Assembly (NCBI GenBank): GCA_017511185.1
Contig: JAFWLF010000093.1
Span: 1-32,736, forward strand
DNA length: 32,736 nt
Reading direction: 5' to 3'
From: RGIG5612 sp017511185
Lineage (GTDB): Bacteria > Bacillota > Clostridia > Lachnospirales > Lachnospiraceae
Both the position numbers and the translations under genes were made by a program. Below are positions 16,612 to 21,866 of the stretch, in pieces (the first letter of the stretch is position 1; the number at the start of each line of letters is the position of its first letter). The notes beneath the pieces are model-generated. The model searched no databases. It was not told the origin of the DNA and saw only the letters and a program-made list of their open reading frames with translations.

Positions 16612-16629
16612 CGGCACTGCCGATTTTTT
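16612..16629 (+). terminator. Terminator-like hairpin before the lysin gene
   Basis: CGGCACTGCCG (16612-16622) followed by A and T6 resembles a weak intrinsic terminator or attenuator, placed just before the lysin ribosome site AAGAGGAGGTGA. The self-fold has few pairs; pairing with the copy at 16564-16574 would make a stronger stem. Confidence 0.4.
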
Positions 16630-16644
16630 AAGAGGAGGTGACTA

Positions 16645-17295
16645 ATGAGCAAGCAGACAATCTGGAACCAATTAAAAGCCAGAGGATTCAGTGACATCGC
16701 TGCAGCTGCCATCATGGGGAATCTGGAAGCGGAGAGCAACTGCATCAGCTTCCGGATTCAGGGAGATTTCACAAAAGGCTACCAGCGCTCTGTACAATAC
16801 ACGGCCCAGGTAGATGCCGGGAATATTGACCGACATGAATTCATTCACAGCGGACCCGGAGGCGGAGGCTACGGCCTCGCACAGTGGACGCTGCAGTCTC
16901 GGAAAGCAGGGCTGTATAATCTGGCCAAAAAGATGGGAACATCGGTCGGAGACGAAGCCATGCAGATCGAATGGCTATATCAGGAGCTGCAGCTGAGCGA
17001 ATACAGAACGGTGCGTGAAATTTTGGAGAAGTCACCTTCTATTCGGGAATGCTCCGACGTGATCGTGAAAATCTACGAGCGGCCGGCGGATCAGAGCGAG
17101 GCAGTTCTCAGGCAGCGTGCTGAATTCGGGCGGGCAATGTACCAGGAGTTTTCCAAAGGTGAGGCCGAGGATCCAGAAGGGATCCCGGACGACAAAACAA
17201 TCAAAATCACAGAAGAAGATCTCAAGACTTACACGAAAGCTGTGCTGATCGTGAAAACACTGAAAGATCTGTTATCTCTGCTTCAGGAGGCCTGA
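16645..17295 (+). CDS. Endolysin, phage tail lysozyme-like
   Basis: This 216-residue protein has an N-terminal domain (about residues 1-150) that matches the phage tail lysozyme family of peptidoglycan hydrolases: WNQLKARGFSDIAAAAIMGN, then LEAESN with the probable catalytic Glu near residue 30, and the typical GGGGYGLAQWT segment at about 72-82. It ends with a linker and a predicted amphipathic helix (about 180-216) that may bind the wall or membrane. There is no signal peptide, so release should depend on the holin downstream. AAGAGGAGGTGA is an excellent ribosome site. Confidence 0.88.
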   Translation: MSKQTIWNQLKARGFSDIAAAAIMGNLEAESNCISFRIQGDFTKGYQRSVQYTAQVDAGNIDRHEFIHSGPGGGGYGLAQWTLQSRKAGLYNLAKKMGTSVGDEAMQIEWLYQELQLSEYRTVREILEKSPSIRECSDVIVKIYERPADQSEAVLRQRAEFGRAMYQEFSKGEAEDPEGIPDDKTIKITEEDLKTYTKAVLIVKTLKDLLSLLQEA

Positions 17296-17448
17296 ATGAA
17301 CAAGTGTAAGAAATGCGGAGATCCGGCACCGGAAGGCCGGGAGCTCTGCTGGTGCTGTCAACACACGAAGCTGCACCCTGATGATCCAAAGCCGGCATCG
17401 AAGAAGTGCAGCGGAGACGGCTGCGAAATTGTCAGCAGAAAGGAGTAA
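17296..17448 (+). CDS. Small Cys-rich zinc-ribbon-like protein
   Basis: This 50-residue protein, MNKCKKCGDPAPEGRELCWC followed by CQHTKLH and a further KKCSGDGC pair, has three CxxC/CxC-like clusters suited to binding zinc. AGGAGG lies 6 bases upstream, inside the end of the lysin gene, and the ATG follows that stop directly. It is encoded in the lysis cassette; its role is unknown. Confidence 0.7.
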   Translation: MNKCKKCGDPAPEGRELCWCCQHTKLHPDDPKPASKKCSGDGCEIVSRKE

Positions 17449-17451
17449 TCC

Positions 17452-17697
17452 ATGAACCCAACAGTACAGGCTGCTCTGATAGCGGCGGCAGCAAGCATTA
17501 TCGTGAATCTGCTGAACAACTGGCAACAGTCAAAAAAAAGAGCAGTGGAAACCGCAAAGAAGGACACAGAACTATCTATGCAGCTCAAGAACATTGAGAA
17601 GAAATTGGACGAGCATAATGGATATGCCGAGAAGATTGGCAGCATCCAGCAGGACATCTCGTACATCAGAGGGAAATTAGACGGGGGAGGAGCATAA
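17452..17697 (+). CDS. Membrane-anchored coiled-coil protein, XhlA-like lysis accessory
   Basis: This 81-residue protein has one N-terminal membrane segment (about residues 6-22, VQAALIAAAASIIVNLL) followed by a charged coiled coil (KKDTELSMQLKNIEKKLDEH). This layout, next to a two-helix holin, resembles XhlA/hemolysin-type lysis accessory proteins or a pinholin partner, although topology is reversed from classic XhlA (TM at the C-terminus). AAAGGAG precedes the ATG. Confidence 0.65.
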   Translation: MNPTVQAALIAAAASIIVNLLNNWQQSKKRAVETAKKDTELSMQLKNIEKKLDEHNGYAEKIGSIQQDISYIRGKLDGGGA

Positions 17698-17700
17698 TAA

Positions 17701-17910
17701 ATGAAACTGCCAAACAGAGTATATGACGTTTTGAAATGGGTGGTTATGATATGCCTGCCAGCGATCACGACGGCATACGTTGGCCTGGCGGCAATCTGGG
17801 GTTGGCCGTATGCTACGGAAGTGGCAAAAACCAGCGCAGTCGTGTGCACGCTCCTGGGCGCTTTGCTGGGGATCAGCACGGCGGAATATAACAAAGATAA
17901 TTACCAATAA
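17701..17910 (+). CDS. Holin, phiLC3/LL-H type
   Basis: This 69-residue membrane protein has two hydrophobic segments (about residues 12-32 and 42-60), preceded by RVYDVLKWVVMICLPAITT and ending with the charged STAEYNKDNYQ. Both match small phage holins of the phiLC3/LL-H group. It forms the membrane lesion that releases the endolysin. It overlaps no gene and is the last rightward late gene before the convergent integrase. Confidence 0.88.
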   Translation: MKLPNRVYDVLKWVVMICLPAITTAYVGLAAIWGWPYATEVAKTSAVVCTLLGALLGISTAEYNKDNYQ

Positions 17911-17915
17911 AAAGA

Positions 17916-17941
17916 GCCCTCTGTGGAAAAAAACAGAGGGC
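17916..17941 (-). terminator. Intrinsic terminator at the end of the integrase unit
   Basis: Arms GCCCTCTGT (17916-17924) and ACAGAGGGC (17933-17941) form a 9-bp stem. Read on the minus strand the stem is followed by TCTTTTTATT, a good U-tract, so it stops leftward transcription from the integrase. Rightward there is no T-run, although the stem may still help end the late operon. Confidence 0.8.
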
Positions 17942-17950
17942 AAATGATCA

Positions 17951-17982
17951 TATTTTACATTTCCGGATGGTAATGTAAAATA
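17951..17982. other. Candidate attP: 11-bp inverted repeat next to the integrase
   Basis: TATTTTACATT (17951-17961) and AATGTAAAATA (17972-17982) are perfect inverted repeats around a 10-bp centre TCCGGATGGT. The site abuts the integrase stop (17986) and has no T-run on either strand, so it is not an ordinary terminator. Large serine integrases use short attP sites with dyad symmetry and a non-palindromic central dinucleotide; here the centre is GA. Confidence 0.45.
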
Positions 17983-17985
17983 AGA

Positions 17986-19266
17986 TTAATTCAAAATCAA
18001 AAAAATTTCACCGTCTATAGAGATCTCAATCCGCTTCAGGATGCGGCTCCAGAAAGCCTTCTTCGCGTCTCTCGACAATCCCGTATACATCGCAAGGGAA
18101 CCGGCAAGCTCCTCGATGTTGAGCGGGGTGCGGAGCGGGACGATGTCCGCCTCTGCAAGCTGCTCTTCCAGCGCTTTGTAATCTCTCTCATAGATTGCCC
18201 TGTCGATCAGGTCATCCAGATAAAGATCCTTCAGCTTCTCCATTTTGCGGCGGATCTTGTCCGGGTCCTTTTTCGGCGGGGCTTTTTTGTATATCTCGGC
18301 ATTATATGCTTCCGCTGTATCGACCAGATGCTCCAGCAGAAAACTTTCGATCACATCCTCCCGGTTGTGCTTTTTCGCCTGGCATTTCATTTCCCCGTAA
18401 TCGGAGCGGTTTGCACAGTAATAATAATTCGTGTTATCCGGCCGGCTGGCCTTCATCCGCCTGCCGCATTCCCGGCAGTAAACCATGCCGCCGAAGAGAT
18501 ACACGATGCCGGTGCTCTTGTGCCTGACGGAGCGGGAATTGAGAATCTCCTGCGCTCTCCGGAAGGTCTCCTGGTCGATGATCCCCTCGTGCCATTCGCC
18601 GCCGAGATAACGCCTGTTCTGCAGCATCCGTTTCGTCGGCGTATAGGAATGGACGATCCCGTAGGTGTCGGCCATATAATCCCGGACTTTGAAGACGGAT
18701 CGCAGCTCGATCAGCCTGCGGAACATATCCTGCACAATCGGCGCCGTCTCCGGATCCGGCACCATGCGCTTGTCTGCGATCCTGTATCCGAGCGGGACCT
18801 TGCCGCTGCACAGTTCTCCTTTTGCCCGTTTCGCCTCGAAAACGAACCGGATCCTCTCACCGGTCCTCTCTGCCTCGTTCTGGGCAACGCTCAGCATGAT
18901 GTTCACCTTGAAGCGCCCGCCGGCCGTGACCGTCTCGTAATCCTCCTGCGTGGCGATCCACGCGACACCGTGCGCGTCCAGAAGGTCCTGCACCTGATAG
19001 AACAGCTTCACCGACCGGAACCAGCGGTCAAGCCTGATAAACAGGATCACGTCCACCCGGTCAAGCGCCTGCATGAGCTCTGTCATGGCAGGTCTTTTTT
19101 TATATCCCTTCTGCCCGGATATGCCCTCATCCAGGTATTCGCCGACGATGACATATCCCTGCTCTTTCGCATACCGGCGCAGCGCCTCCAGCTGCGCACC
19201 GATGCTGTATCCGTGCCGCGCCTGCTCTTCCGTGCTGACGCGGCAATACAATGCTGCCCGTTTCAT
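17986..19266 (-). CDS. Large serine recombinase (integrase)
   Basis: This 426-residue integrase has a resolvase-type catalytic domain (1-140) with YCRVST, nucleophile Ser11, and the conserved RLDRWFRS block at about 78-85. The recombinase domain (about 155-250, VPLGYRIADKRMVPDPE) follows. A zinc ribbon has Cys264, Cys267, Cys284 and Cys295, and a coiled-coil region lies at about 325-390. It should integrate and excise the prophage. ATG 19266 is chosen for the ideal AAGGAGG just upstream; earlier in-frame starts lack one. It is convergent with the lysis genes. The catalytic motifs are intact, so it is probably active. Confidence 0.95.
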   Translation of the reverse strand: MKRAALYCRVSTEEQARHGYSIGAQLEALRRYAKEQGYVIVGEYLDEGISGQKGYKKRPAMTELMQALDRVDVILFIRLDRWFRSVKLFYQVQDLLDAHGVAWIATQEDYETVTAGGRFKVNIMLSVAQNEAERTGERIRFVFEAKRAKGELCSGKVPLGYRIADKRMVPDPETAPIVQDMFRRLIELRSVFKVRDYMADTYGIVHSYTPTKRMLQNRRYLGGEWHEGIIDQETFRRAQEILNSRSVRHKSTGIVYLFGGMVYCRECGRRMKASRPDNTNYYYCANRSDYGEMKCQAKKHNREDVIESFLLEHLVDTAEAYNAEIYKKAPPKKDPDKIRRKMEKLKDLYLDDLIDRAIYERDYKALEEQLAEADIVPLRTPLNIEELAGSLAMYTGLSRDAKKAFWSRILKRIEISIDGEIFLILN

Positions 19267-19331
19267 GATAACCTCCTTTTTTCCCAGCCACAAAGCGGGG
19301 GATTTTTATGCCCGTCTGTGAGAGAGAATTG

Positions 19332-19817
19332 TTATCTGCTTGGATCGTAGCGTGAGCAGGCTCGCTCAAGCTTTTTGAAATCACAGCAGATTTTCAAAAG
19401 AAACTTGTTTTTCTTGTTTACAACCTGAAAATATGTTTTTGAAGCATGCTCAAGGACATCGCCCTTATGCCTGTTAATAAATGACGCCTGACGCCTAAGT
19501 AGATCGGCGTACTGCGGATCTGGTTCTGCATTGATATCAAAGCTTATCAGCGCGGAGTCCGGCACAGGAAGCATGTTGTTGAAACCGAGTAAACCAAGGG
19601 CACCGTTATCCAGCTTCATAATATGATGCCCGGCTTTAATGTTGATGTGATTTGGTTTCGGAGATTCCATCGGAACAAAGTATCGATAATCACCGACGAG
19701 AAGGACAACACCGACATATGGCCTGCGTCGGCCTTTGTTGTCCTGGACGCGTGGATCCTTAGTCCTTAGATAGCGGACGTAATGGTCGCTTAATCTGTAA
19801 ATCTTTAATGATTCCAT
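19332..19817 (-). CDS. toxN: Type III toxin, ToxN/AbiQ-like endoribonuclease
   Basis: This 161-residue protein matches the ToxN/AbiQ family in length and pattern: LKIYRLSDHYVRYLRTKDPR at the start, then RRPYVGVVLLVGDYRYFVP, SPKPNHINIK, and a C-terminal QASFINRHKGDVLEHASKTY block. In the family the Ser of the SSPK/TSPK motif is essential for RNA cleavage; here it is Ser52 within ESPK, so the residue before it is Glu rather than Thr or Ser. ATG 19817 has GAAAGGG just upstream. A terminator and three antitoxin repeats precede the gene, the classic type III arrangement. It probably acts as an abortive-infection or maintenance system in the lysogen. Confidence 0.9.
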   Translation of the reverse strand: MESLKIYRLSDHYVRYLRTKDPRVQDNKGRRRPYVGVVLLVGDYRYFVPMESPKPNHINIKAGHHIMKLDNGALGLLGFNNMLPVPDSALISFDINAEPDPQYADLLRRQASFINRHKGDVLEHASKTYFQVVNKKNKFLLKICCDFKKLERACSRYDPSR

Positions 19818-19839
19818 CTTATCCCTTTCACAAATAAAA

Positions 19840-19867
19840 GCAGGACAGACCATAAAGTCTATCCTGC
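19840..19867 (-). terminator. Terminator between antitoxin RNA and toxin gene
   Basis: On the minus strand GCAGGATAGAC pairs with GTCTGTCCTGC (one G-U) over a 6-base loop and is followed by TTTTATTT. Type III systems have a leaky intrinsic terminator at exactly this place, so most transcripts yield antitoxin RNA only and few reach the toxin gene. Confidence 0.88.
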
Positions 19868-19868
19868 C

Positions 19869-19976
19869 TTTTTAAGCCCCTACTTACGGCAAGGGGTATC
19901 CGCTTTTTCAAGTCCCACCTTACGGCGTGGGCTTTCCGCTTTTTCAAGTCCCGTCTTACGGCGCGGGCTAACCGCT
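19869..19976 (-). ncRNA. toxI: ToxI-like antitoxin RNA: three 36-bp tandem repeats
   Basis: Read on the minus strand, three 36-base units occupy 19976-19941, 19940-19905 and 19904-19869. Each starts AGCGG, holds the invariant GCCGTAAG, and ends CTTGAAAA or CTTAAAAA. The bases on either side of GCCGTAAG vary but stay complementary: CCCG with CGGG, CCCAC with GTGGG, CCCCT with AGGGG. This is covariation supporting a real hairpin in every unit. Repeat number and length match known type III antitoxins, whose units are cut out by the toxin and then inhibit it. There are no spacers, so it is not a CRISPR array. Confidence 0.88.
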
Positions 19977-20045
19977 TGGGGGGGTGGTGAATAACAACAC
20001 AAGGCGAGTTATTAATTCACACTTGCAGATTACTCTGCGCAGGAT

Positions 20046-20074
20046 ATTGTATATGAAATTGTGTTTTTTTGCAA
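20046..20074 (-). promoter_or_regulatory. Promoter of the type III TA locus
   Basis: On the minus strand TTGCAA (20074-20069) is separated by 17 bases from TACAAT (20051-20046), a good sigma-A promoter. Transcription would start near 20039, about 60 bases before the first antitoxin repeat. The rest of the 19977-20182 stretch is AT-rich with no gene visible. Confidence 0.75.
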
Positions 20075-20182
20075 GACTATATGTAGAAAATATGGGATGA
20101 AGACCACCAAATAAGCATTTTCATAAGAAATTTTTATGAATTTTTTTAGCCGCTTCGGCGGGGGATTATTTTATTTTCCGGA

Positions 20183-20587
20183 TCAGCCATTTGAAGCGGT
20201 CTGCCCTTTTTGGTACCGGCCGCCGGAGAGGAGATCCTCGGAATAGTCCAGAAGCTTTTCCTTGCCTTCCTGATTCAGATCCCGGTAGTTCCGGATCAGC
20301 GTCTGCTCGTTGTATGTGAGTTCCCATTCGCCGGTGGGGGATTTAAAACCAGCCGATGAATTGGAGGAAGGATTATCAGTATTCCCTATTATCCAGTTGG
20401 GATCGACTTGGAGAACACGAGCGATAGACTCAATAACAGGTAGTTTTACCCTTTTGATAGTGCCTTTTTCATATCGTTGTACAGTAGATTTTGCAACTCC
20501 TATAGCAACTGCGACTTCATCCAGAGTTAAGCCTCTTTGATCTCTTGCACTGCTTATACGGCAACCTATATCATAATTTGAAAACAT
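20183..20587 (-). CDS. CI-like repressor (XRE family)
   Basis: This 134-residue protein begins MFSNYDIGCRISSARDQRG. An XRE helix-turn-helix spans about residues 8-62 (LTLDEVAVAIGVAKSTVQRY with EKG) and a helical C-terminus (about 85-134) has no protease-like domain. It should bind the TTGC...GCAA operators to keep lytic genes off. The C-terminus lacks the Ser/Lys self-cleavage motif of LexA-type repressors, so induction must work another way. ATG 20587 has GGAGGTGAT upstream. Confidence 0.88.
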   Translation of the reverse strand: MFSNYDIGCRISSARDQRGLTLDEVAVAIGVAKSTVQRYEKGTIKRVKLPVIESIARVLQVDPNWIIGNTDNPSSNSSAGFKSPTGEWELTYNEQTLIRNYRDLNQEGKEKLLDYSEDLLSGGRYQKGQTASNG

Positions 20588-20608
20588 TATAATCACCTCC
20601 GCAGCGCT

Positions 20609-20637
20609 ATAATAACACATAAATTTGCACAGCGCAA
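20609..20637 (-). promoter_or_regulatory. Leftward repressor promoter (PRM-like)
   Basis: On the minus strand TTGCGC (20637-20632) lies 17 bases from TATTAT (20614-20609). The -35 box is part of the operator at 20625-20637, so bound repressor or Cro would control it directly. Confidence 0.65.
20625..20637. promoter_or_regulatory. Operator 1
   Basis: TTGCACAGCGCAA is a 13-bp dyad, one of four similar sites between and after the repressor and Cro genes. It overlaps the -35 box of the repressor promoter. Confidence 0.75.
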
Positions 20638-20655
20638 TATTTTTATAATAAAAAA

Positions 20656-20668
20656 TTGCACTGCGCTA
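20656..20668. promoter_or_regulatory. Operator 2
   Basis: TTGCACTGCGCTA is a slightly imperfect copy of the dyad and directly abuts the -35 box TTGACA of the rightward promoter, so occupancy should block RNA polymerase there. Confidence 0.7.
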
Positions 20669-20697
20669 TTGACAATGGTCGGCGAGTGTGTTATCTT
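20669..20697 (+). promoter_or_regulatory. Rightward early promoter (PR-like)
   Basis: TTGACA (20669-20674), a 17-base spacer and TATCTT (20692-20697) form a strong promoter that should drive the Cro-like gene and the early operon. It lies between operators 2 and 3. Confidence 0.8.
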
Positions 20698-20707
20698 AAA
20701 GTAAAAG

Positions 20708-20720
20708 TTGCATAGCGCAA
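20708..20720. promoter_or_regulatory. Operator 3
   Basis: TTGCATAGCGCAA is a 13-bp dyad located just past the expected transcription start of the rightward promoter and before the Cro ribosome site. Confidence 0.75.
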
Positions 20721-20740
20721 CTACGAAAGGAGGGCAGAGG

Positions 20741-20956
20741 ATGCCAAACGTACAGCTTATAAAGGAACAGATGAAAGAAAAAGGCGTCACGCAAAAAGAC
20801 CTTGCAGAGGCAATTGGGATTGCAGCTCCGACAGTTTCTCAGAAACTTAACGGGGTTCGACCACTTGATCTTGCAGAAGCAAGAATCATAGCTGATAAGC
20901 TTGGAATTGACGCTGGAGATTTCGGAAAATTCTTTTTTTCGTCGGATGTTGCGTAG
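20741..20956 (+). CDS. Cro-like regulator (XRE family)
   Basis: This 71-residue protein is almost entirely one XRE helix-turn-helix: QMKEKGVTQKDLAEAIGIAA with PTVSQKLNGVRPLDLAEA. It is divergent from the repressor and probably competes for the same operators to commit to lytic growth. AAAGGAGGG lies before ATG 20741. Its stop codon lies inside the fourth operator. Confidence 0.85.
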   Translation: MPNVQLIKEQMKEKGVTQKDLAEAIGIAAPTVSQKLNGVRPLDLAEARIIADKLGIDAGDFGKFFFSSDVA

Positions 20957-20961
20957 CGCAA
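20949..20961. promoter_or_regulatory. Operator 4, overlapping the Cro stop codon
   Basis: TTGCGTAGCGCAA, extended to a 15-bp palindrome-like site by flanking G and C, overlaps the Cro stop codon TAG (20954-20956). A distal site like this could allow looping or act as a roadblock to early transcription. Confidence 0.65.
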
Positions 20962-20964
20962 CAA

Positions 20965-21015
20965 ATCTGTGGTATTTCTACCACAGATACCATGATTTGC
21001 CGTTGACAAATCATG
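20965..21015 (+). promoter_or_regulatory. Two adjacent hairpins after the Cro gene
   Basis: ATCTGTGGTA (20965-20974) pairs with TACCACAGAT (20979-20988) over TTTC. CATGATTTG (20991-20999) pairs with CAAATCATG (21007-21015) over 7 bases. Neither is followed by a T-run, so they are not ordinary terminators. They may protect or process the early transcript or serve as antitermination signals. Confidence 0.6.
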
Positions 21016-21045
21016 ATGAAGCTTTGAGCGGGAGGAGGTGAACCA

Positions 21046-21255
21046 ATGGACCTGAAAGAGGAAATAAAAAAGCGACTGTCACAATACGAATTGGAGATGA
21101 CAGAGGCTGAAAATCGTGAAGACTGGGAAGAGGCGGAAATGATCAGACGTGAGGTACAGGGTTATCGGCTCGGCCTCTCAATAGCAATCAACACCAAACT
21201 GATCAGGAGAGCGTTCAGCGGCACGATGTTTGACGCCCTGTATGAGGATCAGTAA
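21046..21255 (+). CDS. Hypothetical early protein
   Basis: This 69-residue highly charged protein (MDLKEEIKKRLSQYELEMTE) has a coiled-coil first half (with EDWEEAEMIRREVQGY) and a short globular end. GGGAGGAGGTGA gives a near-perfect ribosome site. UvrB/UvrC-motif-like spacing is suggested by EAENREDWEEAEMIRREVQ, but this is too weak for a name. It lies directly left of the repeat-framed unit. Confidence 0.65.
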   Translation: MDLKEEIKKRLSQYELEMTEAENREDWEEAEMIRREVQGYRLGLSIAINTKLIRRAFSGTMFDALYEDQ

Positions 21256-21270
21256 AGCCATAAGCGGGCA
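21255..21270 (+). repeat. 16-bp direct repeat, left copy
   Basis: AAGCCATAAGCGGGCA begins at the last base of the preceding stop codon and recurs exactly at 21743-21758. The pair flanks the minus-strand unit. Confidence 0.85.
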
Positions 21271-21297
21271 GCATCATTGCTTTTTCAGGTTGGCAGC
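21271..21297 (+). repeat. 27-bp inverted repeat, left copy
   Basis: It starts GCATCATTGCTTTTTCAG and matches the reverse complement of 21707-21733 at 25 of 27 positions. It directly abuts the left direct repeat. Confidence 0.85.
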
Positions 21298-21319
21298 AAA
21301 AAACCGCCCTCACGGGCGG
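21298..21319 (-). terminator. Intrinsic terminator of the minus-strand unit
   Basis: On the minus strand CCGCCC and GGGCGG form a 6-bp GC stem over GTGA, followed by T6. It ends transcription of the gene at 21339-21617. Confidence 0.88.
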
Positions 21320-21338
21320 CAGCAGACTTTCGCCGAAT

Positions 21339-21617
21339 TTACGGAGTGCATACCGGGCATCGCTGCCCGGCAGGGCGATGATTCACCTCGGCGTCACAAA
21401 GTTTCTTAACGGAAAGACCTTCAAGAGCACTAACAAATTCAGGAGCGAACTCAATCTTAGGCAAATCAAGAGCGGGAACGTGCAATGCTTTAACTGCTTC
21501 AGACATGGTTTCAGAGATTCCTGTTATCATGGTTGTTACTCCGCTGACGCGGGAGCAGGTCATTTCTGCCTGCTTCTTACGGTCGCCCGCAAGGCCAGAC
21601 TGTGCCTTCATCCGCAT
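21339..21617 (-). CDS. Hypothetical moron protein
   Basis: This protein of about 92 residues is on the minus strand inside a rightward early region. Its middle, TMITGISETMSEAVKALHVP, looks helical, followed by DLPKIEFAPEFVSALEGL; Cys residues cluster near the end (CPVC). GGAG lies 6 bases before ATG 21617. It has its own promoter (21685-21714) and terminator (21298-21319), the mark of a moron expressed from the prophage. I do not recognise the family. Confidence 0.6.
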   Translation of the reverse strand: MRMKAQSGLAGDRKKQAEMTCSRVSGVTTMITGISETMSEAVKALHVPALDLPKIEFAPEFVSALEGLSVKKLCDAEVNHRPAGQRCPVCTP

Positions 21618-21684
21618 GGGATGCTCCGTGTCCAGTCGTTACACCTTCCCGGGAGGGCTTGGCTCGGCGTTATCTGCGGGGGAC

Positions 21685-21714
21685 ATTTTAACAGAGCAGA
21701 TCTGCAGCTGTCAA
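21685..21714 (-). promoter_or_regulatory. Promoter of the minus-strand moron
   Basis: On the minus strand TTGACA (21714-21709), an 18-base spacer and TAAAAT (21690-21685) make a near-consensus sigma-A promoter. The -35 box lies in the right inverted repeat; the left copy of the repeat has TTGGCA at the same place. Confidence 0.75.
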
Positions 21715-21733
21715 TCTGAAAAAGCAATGATGC
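21707..21733 (-). repeat. 27-bp inverted repeat, right copy
   Basis: It is the reverse-complement partner of 21271-21297 with two differences, one of which restores a TTGACA promoter box. Confidence 0.85.
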
Positions 21734-21742
21734 GAAAAACCG

Positions 21743-21758
21743 AAGCCATAAGCGGGCA
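21743..21758 (+). repeat. 16-bp direct repeat, right copy
   Basis: It is identical to 21255-21270 and is separated by 9 bases from the right inverted repeat. Confidence 0.85.
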
Positions 21759-21796
21759 AAAAAAGCGCCGCACCGGGACTGCCTTCCCGATACGGC
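21758..21796 (-). terminator. Strong intrinsic terminator for leftward transcription
   Basis: On the minus strand a 12-bp stem (outer GCCG with CGGC, inner CGGGA with TCCCG, two G-U pairs) with loop AGGCAG is followed by GC and T7. It should end leftward transcription from the 22009-22221 gene and shield the moron promoter. Confidence 0.88.
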
Positions 21797-21808
21797 AATA
21801 TAAAGTTG

Positions 21809-21833
21809 AGGTGTTCCTTATGCAGGAACATCT
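21809..21833 (+). promoter_or_regulatory. Hairpin upstream of the 21867 gene
   Basis: AGGTGTTCCT (21809-21818) pairs with AGGAACATCT (21824-21833) with one G-U pair and a 5-base loop. There is no T-run. It may be an operator or mRNA leader structure; together with 21834-21866 it fills the remaining gene-free stretch. Confidence 0.45.
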
Positions 21834-21866
21834 GCATTATAACACAAAAAGGGAGTATTTGCAAAT

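Larger units (their letters stand above)
16389..16629 (+). ncRNA. Candidate structured RNA between tail and lysis genes
   Basis: The spacer 16358-16644 lacks a convincing gene but is nearly filled with hairpins. (1) CTATCTCGTG 16389-16398 with CACGAGATAG 16426-16435. (2) TTGCTTG 16444-16450 with CAAGCAA 16458-16464. (3) ACCGACA 16471-16477 with TGTCGGT 16482-16488. (4) TTCCAC plus CAATT 16512-16524 with AATTG plus GTGGAA 16535-16545, leaving a GA bulge. (5) CCTGCGT 16583-16589 with ACGCAGG 16593-16599. The near-palindrome CGGCACTGCCG at 16564-16574 and 16612-16622 can fold on itself or pair copy-to-copy around hairpin 5. The last copy is followed by T6. The structure is seen; its function is unknown. 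Confidence 0.55.

Noticed and set aside
16444..16641. 65-codon basic Cys/Arg-rich protein in the spacer
   Set aside because: It starts at a TTG within repeats, lacks a ribosome site and its sequence simply reflects the palindromes.
17916..17941. Rightward terminator of the late operon
   Set aside because: The stem is good but there is no T-run on the plus strand; it serves the leftward integrase transcript.
18328..19350. Long open frame of about 340 codons opposite the integrase
   Set aside because: It mirrors the integrase in the antisense frame, has no ribosome site and no recognisable domain.
19869..19976. CRISPR array
   Set aside because: The 36-bp units follow each other without spacers, and no cas genes are near; a type III antitoxin RNA explains them.
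20101..20182. Terminator after the repressor gene
   Set aside because: A CCGC/GCGG hairpin with TTCG loop and an AT-rich inverted repeat are present, but no T-run follows on the minus strand, so the call is not supported.
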